Assembly: GCA_964403015.1 (NCBI GenBank)
Contig: CAYOEJ010000006.1
Span: forward strand, 4,960 to 68,959
Source: CAYOEJ01 sp964403015
Lineage (GTDB): Bacteria; Actinomycetota; Actinomycetes; Actinomycetales; Actinomycetaceae
Direction of reading: 5' to 3'
DNA: 64,000 nucleotides
Shown here: piece by piece, positions 51,726-60,634 of the stretch
How the letters are laid out: every line of letters begins with the position of its first letter
How positions within the stretch are numbered: the stretch's first letter is position 1
Notes under the pieces: model-generated
What the model saw: only the letters and a program-made list of their open reading frames with translations
What the model was told of the DNA's origin: nothing
Database searches by the model: none
Translations under genes and position numbers: made by a program

Positions 51726-51793
51726 ACGCTTCATCGGGAACATTGTTGAGTTCAGCCCCGTCACGCTTCATCGGGAACATTGTTGAGTTCGGC
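51726..51793 (-). repeat. 37-bp tandem duplication of the nadE 3' end
   Basis: Two copies with a period of 37 share 27 identical bases plus near-identical flanks. On the minus strand both read GAACTCAACAATGTTCCCGA then TGAAGCG and a stop (TGA in the gene, TAG in the copy), encoding ELNNVPDEA. The copy is in another frame because 37 is not a multiple of three. Confidence 0.92.
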
Positions 51794-53773
51794 AATCCAC
51801 GCTGGCGAGGAAATGTCTGCTGGCATATTCCATCCACCCCGCGGGGATAACGATCCAGCCTCGTGAACCTGTGGCCCGTTTGGTGCCGCAGACCTCTTGA
51901 ACTGGTTATTGAAGAACCTGCGAAGGAAGAGCTCCAACCACTTCTTAATCTCGCCCAACGAATACGCGCCACGTTCGGCCACCGGGTATCCCGCTGGCCA
52001 GTCCCCGAAATCCTGATCGTGCCACGCGTGGTAGGAAAGGAATGCGATCCGTGAGGGCTGCATGCCGTAACGCGTGAGGTAGTAGAGGTTGAAATCCTGA
52101 AGGGCGTAGGGCCCGATAGATGCCTGGGTGGATTGCGCTACTTCACCTTCGCGAGTGGGGATGAGTTCGGGTGTGATCTCGGTGTCCACGATGGATTGGA
52201 GGACCTCGAGCACGCCGGTGTCGAACTGTTCGGAGGCGATTACCCAGCGAATCATCTGCTGCATGAGAGTCTTGGGCAAGCCGGGATTCACGTTGTAATG
52301 GCTCATCTGGTCACCCACACCGTACGTTGCCCAACCGAGAGCAAGCTCCGAAAGGTCACCTGTGCCAAGCACAATTCCACCGCGGTCATTGGCGAGTCGG
52401 AAGAGGTAGTCGGTACGCAGGCCCGCTTGTACGTTTTCAAACGTGACGTCGTAGACCTCTTCACCGCGCCCGAACGGGTGTCCCATATCGGTCAGCATTT
52501 GCTTAGCAACGGGCTTGATGTCGATTTCATCGAATGTCACACCGAGTGATTCGGAGATCGCCTTCGCATTGTTCTTCGTATGATCAGTGGTAGCAAATCC
52601 CGGCATGGTAAACGCGAGGATATCTGTACGTGGGCGCTTGAGCATGTCCATCGTTTTTGCAGCCACAAGTAGGGCTTGCGTGGAATCTAGGCCACCCGAT
52701 ACACCAAGAAGGATCTTTGGATGCCCAATTGCTTTCAAGCGCTGCGCGAGAGCGTAAACCTGGATGTTGAAAACGTCCTCGCAGTCAGCGGCGAGCTGTT
52801 CGTCGTCGTCGGAAACGTAGGGGAACCGCGCCACCTTGCGTTGGAAGCCGATGTCCTCGAGCGGCGGGTTGAGTTCAAAGCCGGTAAAAATCGTCTCTTT
52901 GATGGGCGTTGTTTTCGGAGACCGGCGTCGTTCCGCTTCGATCTTTCGCAGGTCCACGTCTGCCGTAGTCACCTGCGGGCTTGACGCAAACGGCTCCAAG
53001 GATGCCAGTTCTTCGCCCAGCTCGTGGATCATTGCGTGGCCATCCCACGAGAAATCTGTGGAAGATTCACCCTCGCCCGCGGTCACGTAGATATGTGCGG
53101 CTGTGTTTTTCTTGGAATACGCCGACGACGCCGCCAGCCTCTCGTTCGCACGTCCAGCTGCTGCTGGAGAGGCCGCGAGAGTGGCGATGATGGTTGCGCC
53201 AGCTAGCGCGCCGTGCGTACCGGGAGAAATCGGCGCCGCCATGTCCTCGCCAAGCTCCACATGCAGGCGTAGGCCTGGAACGTCGATGCTGTGGAAGTTG
53301 ATGTAGTTTCCAAACAGAACAGGCACGGAGCCGATCGTGATGGTGTCGTCGATCGTGTTCTCCGGGGCGGGGGAGAAGTAGCGGGCCTCGTGCTCGGGAA
53401 CATACTGCTTGGGGACTATACCGAGAATCTCACCGCGGTGGAGTACTGCTGCGGCGTTGTATACGTGGCCATCTCGACGTACCGGAAGTCCCACTACCGC
53501 AACGGGAAGGAGCTTTTCGGTTTGCTTCGCAAGGGAAATAAGCGCCTTCTCGGCTGCCTCGAGAAGAGTCTCCTGAAGCAGAAGGTCGCCAATGCTGTAT
53601 CCGGTCAGGGAGAGCTCGGGGAAAACCGCGAGACCAACACCGTCGGCTGAGCAGTGCGCGAGTGAATCCGCGATTGCTTCCGCATTGACTGCGGGTTGGC
53701 CAAGGGAAACTGGTACCGAGCAGGCGGCGACGCGGACAAAACCTTGATCGTAGGTCGAGAAAAAGTTTTCCAT
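51761..53773 (-). CDS. nadE: NAD+ synthetase, two-domain, with a defective-looking glutaminase site
   Basis: NadE makes NAD+ from deamido-NAD+. The 670-residue protein has an N-terminal nitrilase-fold glutaminase domain (about 1-290) and a C-terminal synthetase domain with the ATP motif SGGLDSTQALL (about 350-640). In the glutaminase triad the Glu (E53 in FPELSLTGYS) and Lys (K122 in PKQYVPEHEARYF) are present. The position of the nucleophile cysteine (ICED in relatives) is G175 in VELGEDMAAPISP, codon GGC. The enzyme is therefore predicted to depend on ammonia, unless the base is an error. The last codons are duplicated past the stop. Confidence 0.93.
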   Translation of the reverse strand: MENFFSTYDQGFVRVAACSVPVSLGQPAVNAEAIADSLAHCSADGVGLAVFPELSLTGYSIGDLLLQETLLEAAEKALISLAKQTEKLLPVAVVGLPVRRDGHVYNAAAVLHRGEILGIVPKQYVPEHEARYFSPAPENTIDDTITIGSVPVLFGNYINFHSIDVPGLRLHVELGEDMAAPISPGTHGALAGATIIATLAASPAAAGRANERLAASSAYSKKNTAAHIYVTAGEGESSTDFSWDGHAMIHELGEELASLEPFASSPQVTTADVDLRKIEAERRRSPKTTPIKETIFTGFELNPPLEDIGFQRKVARFPYVSDDDEQLAADCEDVFNIQVYALAQRLKAIGHPKILLGVSGGLDSTQALLVAAKTMDMLKRPRTDILAFTMPGFATTDHTKNNAKAISESLGVTFDEIDIKPVAKQMLTDMGHPFGRGEEVYDVTFENVQAGLRTDYLFRLANDRGGIVLGTGDLSELALGWATYGVGDQMSHYNVNPGLPKTLMQQMIRWVIASEQFDTGVLEVLQSIVDTEITPELIPTREGEVAQSTQASIGPYALQDFNLYYLTRYGMQPSRIAFLSYHAWHDQDFGDWPAGYPVAERGAYSLGEIKKWLELFLRRFFNNQFKRSAAPNGPQVHEAGSLSPRGGWNMPADISSPAWIAELNNVPDEA

Positions 53774-53833
53774 ACCGATTAGTCTGCCACGATCCGCCTG
53801 CTCACCAGTATTGATCGCGAAGATTCGCGGGCG

Positions 53834-54562
53834 TCACTTGGGGTCGGTGCTGGTGGTGTTCATGCTTGAAAGCTGGCTCGGATTGCGTCGAGCCTGGCTC
53901 AAACCAATTCCCGCCAAGGTTGCATCCACGTGCGGACCATAGAATCTGGAAAGTTCTTCGCGGGTCATCGTGGCAAGTGGAGCCATGCCGTAGAAGTAGC
54001 GCGTCATGCAAACACCCATGACCTGACCGAAAGCGAGCTGGAGGCGAAGCCTTGCGTGTGGGCCCGGAAGAGTGACCGCCAACGATTCTAAGAGGTTGGT
54101 TTCCAACCAGTCCCTAAAGATCTCGAAGGTGGATCTGTTGGCTAGGAGTGACGAACCGAGAATCCGAAAGTTGTTCGAGGCTGACGATGTTTCCCACAGA
54201 TCGGTGATAGCAAACAGGACTCGTTCGCCGGTGCCTCTGCCTCCGTGTTCAAATGCATCCTGGATAACCTTGACCGGATCGGCAGGCAGGAACATTGCCT
54301 CGCGGAACAGGCCGATCTTCGAACCGAAGTAGTAGGAGATCAGGCCGGGATCGCACTCGGATTGTTTTGCGATCTCGCGAACAGTGACGGTGGAAAACTC
54401 AAATTCCGAGAAGAGTTGTCTCGCTTCATTGAGAATCCTTCCGCGCACCTCACCACGGGACCCTGCGGGACCGCGCGGAGCCGATTCGCCGCGAGCCGAA
54501 GCGTTGGCGGCTTGGGGCTTGCGCGATGGGCTATCTGCGCGTTTAACACTGTTCTCGGACAC
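53834..54562 (-). CDS. TetR-family transcriptional regulator
   Basis: The 242-residue protein has a disordered N-terminal tail of about 38 residues and then a TetR helix-turn-helix (GRILNEARQLFSEFEFSTVTVREIA, then DPGLISYYFGSKIGLFREAM, residues about 40-85), followed by a helical ligand domain. It is divergent from the giant activase gene, with TTTCAAC-type repeats between them, so it most likely controls that gene and itself. The ligand could be an acyl-CoA or organic acid, but this is a guess from context. Confidence 0.88.
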   Translation of the reverse strand: MSENSVKRADSPSRKPQAANASARGESAPRGPAGSRGEVRGRILNEARQLFSEFEFSTVTVREIAKQSECDPGLISYYFGSKIGLFREAMFLPADPVKVIQDAFEHGGRGTGERVLFAITDLWETSSASNNFRILGSSLLANRSTFEIFRDWLETNLLESLAVTLPGPHARLRLQLAFGQVMGVCMTRYFYGMAPLATMTREELSRFYGPHVDATLAGIGLSQARRNPSQLSSMNTTSTDPK

Positions 54563-54605
54563 TCTTATCCTTTTCCGCCGAAGATGTCATCAGTCTAGTC
54601 CCAGA

Positions 54606-54696
54606 AATTTCAACATCGATGAAAATGGCCAAGATGCGAATGGTTGAAATCCCGGAATGGCGTCGGTTTCAGCCGACCATAATCCTAATTTCAACA
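54606..54696. promoter_or_regulatory. TTTCAAC-type repeat cluster between tetR and the activase gene
   Basis: AATTTCAACA occurs at 54606-54615 and 54687-54696, and the inverted form TGGTTGAAAT at 54641-54650. TTTCA / TGAAA around CATCGA (54608-54624) is itself an inverted repeat. Such spaced copies in a divergent promoter region suit a TetR operator set. Confidence 0.45.
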
Positions 54697-54790
54697 CCCT
54701 AGAAATTGCGAGCCGCGCCGTCATAGGTTGATATTGCAGCTTCGTTGGATGGCCCGATTTACCCGTGCACGAAGCAGAAGGATGGATGAG

Positions 54791-57700
54791 ATGCTGATGT
54801 ATCGCTTAGGTGTTGACGTAGGTTCAACCACTGTGAAAGCAGTTTTGCTTCGGGGTCAAGACATAGTTTTCGAAGACTACCGGCGCCACCACGCTGATGT
54901 TCGGGCTGAGTTAGCGAAGCTGCTTGACGATATCGCCTTTGAGCATCCGGGCATCGACGTTCACGCCGCCATTACAGGCTCCGGCGGCCTCGCCGTGGCC
55001 GATGTGCTCGACGTTCCGTTCGTCCAGGAAGTCATCGCCGAAACCGAGGCCACACGCCAGACATATCCCGAAGTCGACGTCATCATCGAGCTTGGAGGTG
55101 AGGATGCGAAATTGACCTACCTCCACCCGACACCCGAGCAGCGGATGAATGGAACCTGTGCCGGAGGTACGGGTGCGTTCATCGATCAGATGGCCTCGCT
55201 CCTGGGCACGGATGCCGCAGGCCTCAACGACCTTGCACGCGGTTATGAGCAGATCCATCCGATTGCCTCCCGGTGCGGTGTATTTGCCAAGACGGATGTT
55301 CAACCCCTCCTTAATCAAGGCGCTAAGCATGAGGATCTGGCCGCCTCAATTTTTCAAGCGGTGGCTACCCAAACTGTTGCGGGTCTAGCCAATGGAAGGC
55401 CTATTCGGGGCACCGCTATGTTCCTCGGCGGCCCGCTGCACTTTATGCCCGAACTGCGCGAGGCCTACCGCCGTATCCTCGACAAAGTAGATCGCTACAT
55501 CACGCCCGAGCGCGCCCAACTCTACGTCGCCATCGGTGCGGCCATGCTCGCCGACCCAGGTAACTCCAAATCGCTCGACACACTTGGACTAACCATTCGT
55601 TCCGCATCTTCCCTAGGTGAGGCTACACGGCGCATTCGGCCGCTATTCTCCGACGATGCCGATCGAGCGGCCTTCGTTGAACGTCACGCCGCCCATAGAA
55701 TCGAGTCGATCCCGACCGCTGAAGCACGGGGAGATTGTTACTTAGGAATCGACGCGGGGTCGACAACCATCAAGGCAGTTGTCATCGACGGCTCGGACCG
55801 CATCGTTTTTACTCACTATGCGTCCAATGAGGGGGATCCGGTGACAGCGGCCATCGACATCGTTAGACGAATTCAGGATGAACTTCCGTCGCACGCCCGT
55901 ATTGTGCGCTCGTGCTCGACTGGCTATGGAGAAGGGATAGTTCAAAGCGCACTCGGCGTCGACGAGGGCGAAATCGAGACGATGGCGCACTATCGAGCTG
56001 CCGAACACATTCACCCCGGTGTGACGTCGGTGATCGACATCGGCGGCCAAGACATGAAGTTTGTAAAAATCAAGAACGGAATCGTTGATTCGATCGCGGT
56101 TAACGAGGCCTGTTCGTCAGGTTGTGGTTCCTTTCTGCAAACGTTCGCGAGTGGGATGCAGCAGGACATTGAGAGCTTTGCAGAAGCGGCGACGAAGGCA
56201 AAGGCGCCCGTTGATTTAGGTACGCGCTGTACTGTCTTTATGAATTCTGCAGTCAAGCAGGCACAGAAAGATGGCGCCGATGTTGCTGATATTTCTGCGG
56301 GCCTGTCGTATTCGGTGGTGCGCAACGCGCTCTACAAGGTCATCAAACTCAAGGACGCTGATGACCTCGGTGAGAAGGTCGTCGTCCAAGGCGGAACCTT
56401 CCTGAACGATTCCGTGCTTCGGGCGTTCGAGCTTCTCACCGGCCGCGAGGTTGTGCGGCCAAACATTGCTGGGCTGATGGGCGCTTTTGGTGCAGCTCTT
56501 ACAGCTCAACGCCACTACGATCCGGAAGCGGGTCATGCGCGTTCGTCGTCGTTATTAAGCGTCGAAGAACTTGACCGTCTCACAGTTGAAACGGAACGAA
56601 AAACGTGCCGACTGTGCCAAAACCACTGTGCGATGACGATCTCGAGATTCTCGACCGGTGAACGACACGTTTCGGGCAATCGCTGCGAACGGGGCGCCTC
56701 ACTGGAACGGGTGCCGAAGAAGTCGCCAATTCCAAACATGTACGACTGGAAGTACAAGCGAATTTTTGGATACCGGCGGCTCAAAGAGAGCGACGCGGTG
56801 CGTGGGGATATTGGCATTCCACGCGTGCTCAATATGTATGAGGACTACCCGTTCTGGTTCACGGTGCTTACCAAACTGAAGTTTCGCGTGATGATTTCAG
56901 GGAGATCAAACCATGACCTTTTCGAGGCGGGAATGGAGTCTATCCCGTCAGAAAACGTGTGTTACCCGGCAAAGCTTGTGCACGGTCACATTGAATCACT
57001 GCTCGACAAAGGAATTAAGCGGATCTTCTATCCTTGCGTGTCATACAGCGAGGAGCTGACTGGCGGTCAAGACAATAATTTTAATTGCCCAATCGTGGCC
57101 ACCTACCCCGAGGTCATTCGGAACAATATGGAGCGCCTCGCCGAGGATAAGGCCGAGTTCATCTCGCCCTTTTTGAGCTTAGCGAACCGAGACCTACTGC
57201 CCCGTCGCCTAGCGGAGGTTTTCGCGGAGTGTGGCGTGAGCGAGGAGGAAGCTCGCGAGGCGTGTGATGCTGGTTGGGAAGAGCAGGATGCTTACCACGC
57301 CGAGGTCAAGGCCAAGGGGCGTGAAGCACTGCAATATGTTCGCGACAACGGGATGCGAGCAATTGTTCTAGCTGGACGCCCATACCACCTTGATCCGGAG
57401 ATCAATCACGGTATACCCGAGGTCGTTGTTGGACTTGGAGCTGCGGTTTTAACTGAGGATGCACTCGAAGTCGGAAATCTCGAAAGACCCCTGCGGGTGC
57501 GCGATCAATGGTCTTACCACTCGCGTCTTTACGAGGCTGCTGCCACTGCTGGAAGTGATCCAGATACGGAGCTAGTTCAGCTCATCTCCTTTGGCTGCGG
57601 ACTAGACGCGATCACCGCCGATCAAGTGCAGGAGATTCTCGAGGGTCGCGGTGCTGTCTATACATCTCTCAAGATCGATGAGGTTTCTAACCTCGGTGCA

Positions 57701-59353
57701 GCAAAGATTCGCCTCCGTTCGCTGGCCGCCGCCGTTGAGGAGCGCGATAAGGCGGCTCAAGCCGAGGAGATTCTCACGTACCCCAGATATATCGGGGGCG
57801 ACGCCGAGCCAGCCCCTGTTGCGCCTACCGACGCCGGGCCAGCCCCTGTTGCGCAAGCCAACCGGCGTCGTCGAGAAGCACATTCACCAGCGCTCGCGGG
57901 CGAGAGCGAGTACCAAGCCGGCCACGTGTGGCCAAGTGTTCCTTTCACCGAAAACATGCGTAAGGACGGATACACGATCCTTGTTCCGCAGCTCGCCCCT
58001 ATCCATTTCAGGCTACTCATGCCAGTTCTTCGCAGGGCCGGGTACAACGTCAAACTCTTGGAGCGGACTTCGAAAGAGGACATCGAAACGGGCCTGAAGT
58101 TTGTAAATAATGATGCCTGCTATCCGGCGCTCGTCGTGATTGGCCAACTCATCAGTGAATTCACCACAGGTCGGACGGATCCCGATAGGGCGGCGGTGGC
58201 GATCACGCAAACAGGAGGCATGTGCCGTGCGACAAACTATGCGGGCCTTCTGCGCAAAGGTCTCCGTGATGCCGGCTATCCACAGGTGCCTGTGATCGCG
58301 ATTTCTGCCCAGGGACTCGAGGACAACCCCGGGTTTAGTTTCACCATTCCGATGCTCCACCGGGCTGTGCAGGCCTTGACGTTAGGCGATCTCCTTCAGG
58401 CGGTCGTGCTTCGAACTCGTCCCTATCAAATCCGGGGCAATGTATCCGATCTCTATGATCGGTGGGACACCATCATTCAAGATTTCTTCGCTCACAATGG
58501 CTATTCGCCCACATTGGGACGTTCCATCGGCTTCTATTCACTGATTCGCGAGATTACACGAGAGTTCGACGAGGTCCCGCTCCTCGACATCCCGCGCAAA
58601 CCCCGGGTGGGCATGGTTGGTGAAATTTTGGTTCAGTACCATCCGGACGCTAACAACGACGCCGTTGGTGTGATCGAGCGTGAAGGTTGCGAGGCGGAAC
58701 TCCCAAGTTTTGCGCAGTTCTTCCACAACGCACTTGTGACAGTGGACTGGAACTACGAGAATCTGGGAACTGGTACAAGTAAGTCGCGAAAGATCGCAGG
58801 TTTGGCACTGTGGGCGTTACAGCAGTATGAGAAGCCGCTGCGACGAGCACTGGGAAACTCGCAGCGATTTGAAGCTGGACCTACGATTCAGGAGCTCGCT
58901 CAGAAAGTCCAAGAGATTGCACAGCTCGGCAACCAAGCGGGCGAGGGCTGGTTCCTCACTGCGGACATGATGAGCATGATTGAGCGCGGTTGCCCAAATA
59001 TCATCTGTGCGCAACCGTTCGCCTGTCTGCCAAACCACGTGGTTGGCAAGGGAATGTTCCGAGCACTTCGCAACAAATATCCGCAGGCGAACGTCGTCGC
59101 GATCGATTACGACCCCGGCGCAGCTGAAGTAAACCAACTCAACCGCATCAAGCTCATGATCTCAACAGCGTTTTTGAACCATGAGCCCGGTGACGACGTG
59201 CTAAATCTTCGCGGGCGTGGACTCGAGGCTGACGCAGAGGATGAATCTGGCCTCCCTGAGGAGCAGGCCGCTTCCGGTTGCGGCCGACCCCTGTTCGCGG
59301 GAGCGCTGCGTTCCGTTCCAGTCAGTCTCGGCATGCCTACGCTGCGACGTTGA
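54791..59353 (+). CDS. Acyl-CoA dehydratase activase-related protein with two BadF/BadG-type ATPase domains
   Basis: This 1520-residue protein fuses two ASKHA ATPase domains of the 2-hydroxyacyl-CoA dehydratase activator type (about 1-265, LGVDVGSTTVKAVLL; about 315-575, LGIDAGSTTIKAVVI). Each keeps the cluster-binding cysteine pair: NGTCAGGTGAF with ASRCGVF, and NEACSSGCGSF with GTRCTVF. A CRLCQNHC motif follows near 605. Then comes a DUF2229-like region (NVCYPAKLVHGHIESLL near 722) and a C-terminal HgdB-like part (NNDACYPALVVIGQL near 1102, TGGMCRATNYAGLL near 1140). Related giant proteins occur in anaerobes, mostly without known function. ATG 54791 has AGAAGG nine bases upstream; 54782 or 54728 are alternatives. 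TetR is divergent. Confidence 0.88.
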   Translation: MLMYRLGVDVGSTTVKAVLLRGQDIVFEDYRRHHADVRAELAKLLDDIAFEHPGIDVHAAITGSGGLAVADVLDVPFVQEVIAETEATRQTYPEVDVIIELGGEDAKLTYLHPTPEQRMNGTCAGGTGAFIDQMASLLGTDAAGLNDLARGYEQIHPIASRCGVFAKTDVQPLLNQGAKHEDLAASIFQAVATQTVAGLANGRPIRGTAMFLGGPLHFMPELREAYRRILDKVDRYITPERAQLYVAIGAAMLADPGNSKSLDTLGLTIRSASSLGEATRRIRPLFSDDADRAAFVERHAAHRIESIPTAEARGDCYLGIDAGSTTIKAVVIDGSDRIVFTHYASNEGDPVTAAIDIVRRIQDELPSHARIVRSCSTGYGEGIVQSALGVDEGEIETMAHYRAAEHIHPGVTSVIDIGGQDMKFVKIKNGIVDSIAVNEACSSGCGSFLQTFASGMQQDIESFAEAATKAKAPVDLGTRCTVFMNSAVKQAQKDGADVADISAGLSYSVVRNALYKVIKLKDADDLGEKVVVQGGTFLNDSVLRAFELLTGREVVRPNIAGLMGAFGAALTAQRHYDPEAGHARSSSLLSVEELDRLTVETERKTCRLCQNHCAMTISRFSTGERHVSGNRCERGASLERVPKKSPIPNMYDWKYKRIFGYRRLKESDAVRGDIGIPRVLNMYEDYPFWFTVLTKLKFRVMISGRSNHDLFEAGMESIPSENVCYPAKLVHGHIESLLDKGIKRIFYPCVSYSEELTGGQDNNFNCPIVATYPEVIRNNMERLAEDKAEFISPFLSLANRDLLPRRLAEVFAECGVSEEEAREACDAGWEEQDAYHAEVKAKGREALQYVRDNGMRAIVLAGRPYHLDPEINHGIPEVVVGLGAAVLTEDALEVGNLERPLRVRDQWSYHSRLYEAAATAGSDPDTELVQLISFGCGLDAITADQVQEILEGRGAVYTSLKIDEVSNLGAAKIRLRSLAAAVEERDKAAQAEEILTYPRYIGGDAEPAPVAPTDAGPAPVAQANRRRREAHSPALAGESEYQAGHVWPSVPFTENMRKDGYTILVPQLAPIHFRLLMPVLRRAGYNVKLLERTSKEDIETGLKFVNNDACYPALVVIGQLISEFTTGRTDPDRAAVAITQTGGMCRATNYAGLLRKGLRDAGYPQVPVIAISAQGLEDNPGFSFTIPMLHRAVQALTLGDLLQAVVLRTRPYQIRGNVSDLYDRWDTIIQDFFAHNGYSPTLGRSIGFYSLIREITREFDEVPLLDIPRKPRVGMVGEILVQYHPDANNDAVGVIEREGCEAELPSFAQFFHNALVTVDWNYENLGTGTSKSRKIAGLALWALQQYEKPLRRALGNSQRFEAGPTIQELAQKVQEIAQLGNQAGEGWFLTADMMSMIERGCPNIICAQPFACLPNHVVGKGMFRALRNKYPQANVVAIDYDPGAAEVNQLNRIKLMISTAFLNHEPGDDVLNLRGRGLEADAEDESGLPEEQAASGCGRPLFAGALRSVPVSLGMPTLRR
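57800..57859 (+). repeat. In-frame 30-bp tandem duplication in the activase gene
   Basis: Two adjacent 30-bp units (starting GACGCCGAGCCAGCCCC and GACGCCGGGCCAGCCCC) encode DAEPAPVAPT and DAGPAPVAQA, a Pro/Ala linker near residues 1003-1023, between the DUF2229-like region and the C-terminal HgdB-like part. Confidence 0.88.
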
Positions 59354-59371
59354 TTCCTTTGGCGCTGGACG

Positions 59372-60547
59372 TTACTTGAGCAGTTCTACCGCTTGCTTTG
59401 CGATAGCGAGCTCCTCGTTTGTGGGAACAACCATCACTCGGACGCTCGAATCGGTGCTCGAAATGATGCGCGGTTCCTTAGAACGCGTAGCGTTGCGATC
59501 CTCATCGAGCTTGATTCCGAAACCGCCGAGCCGTTCGATCACTCGTGCACGGAGCCTTGAGTCATTCTCGCCTGCGCCTGCTGTGAAGGTGATGACATCG
59601 AGTCCACCCATGACAGCAGCGTAGGCGCCAATGTAGTGAAGCAGGCGATGTACGTAGACCTCAAGTGCCTCGATAGCGTTTTCCTCGCCTTGATCGGCAC
59701 GCTGCCAGACCATACGCATGTCGTTATCGCCGGTCAGACCCTTGAGTCCGGACTTCTTGTTGAAAAGGTGATCGATCTCTTCGATGTCCATCTTTGCCAC
59801 GCGAGCGAGGTGGAAGACGGCCGCCGGATCAATATCGCCGGTTCGGGTACCCATGACGAGACCTTCGAGCGGCGTGAGACCCATTGACGTATCAACCGCA
59901 CGACCAGCCACCACGGCCGACGCCGATGCGCCATTTCCGAGGTGGAGCACGATCTGCTTGAGATCGTCGCGGCCGATGATCTCGGCTACCTTTTCGGAAA
60001 CGTACTTGTGGGAGGTTCCGTGCGCGCCGTAGCGACGGATCTCGTACTTCTCCGCGACCTCACGATCCAGCGCATAGGTTGCAGATTCGTTCGGTAGTTC
60101 CTGGAAGAATGCGGTGTCAAAGACGGCCACATGCGGAACATCCATAAGTTCGCGAGCAACCTCGATGCCCTTCAGATGCGCGGGATTGTGAAGTGGGGCG
60201 AGCGGGCAAAGATCCTCGATGCGCTTCTGAACGGCGTCGTCGATAATGGGAGCTGAATTGAAGTACTTGCCGCCCTGTACGACGCGGTGTCCCACAGCCT
60301 CAATGTTTGCTTCCTTGAGGTTGGGGCCTTCTTTCTCGAATAGGTCGAGCACTGCACGCAGACCGTCCGCGTGATCGGGCACCGGCTGATCGATTTCGAT
60401 GGTTTTACCAGCGTAGTTGTGCTCGATGTGGCCTTCATCTTCGCCAATGCGCTCAACGAGACCAGACGCCAAGGACTCCTCGGAAACGGGGTCGATGAGC
60501 TGGTATTTGATTGATGAAGATCCAGAATTAATAACGAGGACAGTCAA
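59372..60547 (-). CDS. ackA: Acetate kinase
   Basis: AckA makes ATP and acetate from acetyl phosphate. The 391-residue protein opens VLVINSGSSSIKYQLID, has the catalytic-aspartate region VAVFDTAFFQELP, HGTSHKYVSEKV and HLGNGASASAV, and ends with TGGAGEND-like TAGAGENDSRLR. Length is normal. It lies 87 bases downstream of pta on the same strand, the standard pta-ackA acetate pathway operon. Its stop is 18 bases from that of the convergent activase gene. Confidence 0.96.
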   Translation of the reverse strand: MTVLVINSGSSSIKYQLIDPVSEESLASGLVERIGEDEGHIEHNYAGKTIEIDQPVPDHADGLRAVLDLFEKEGPNLKEANIEAVGHRVVQGGKYFNSAPIIDDAVQKRIEDLCPLAPLHNPAHLKGIEVARELMDVPHVAVFDTAFFQELPNESATYALDREVAEKYEIRRYGAHGTSHKYVSEKVAEIIGRDDLKQIVLHLGNGASASAVVAGRAVDTSMGLTPLEGLVMGTRTGDIDPAAVFHLARVAKMDIEEIDHLFNKKSGLKGLTGDNDMRMVWQRADQGEENAIEALEVYVHRLLHYIGAYAAVMGGLDVITFTAGAGENDSRLRARVIERLGGFGIKLDEDRNATRSKEPRIISSTDSSVRVMVVPTNEELAIAKQAVELLK

Positions 60548-60634
60548 TGTTTCTCCTAATTTCTAAAAGTCAATATCTCTGTGAGGTTACGGTTCCTGCG
60601 GCGCTACGGAGACAGCCCGTCGCCAGGGCACCGC

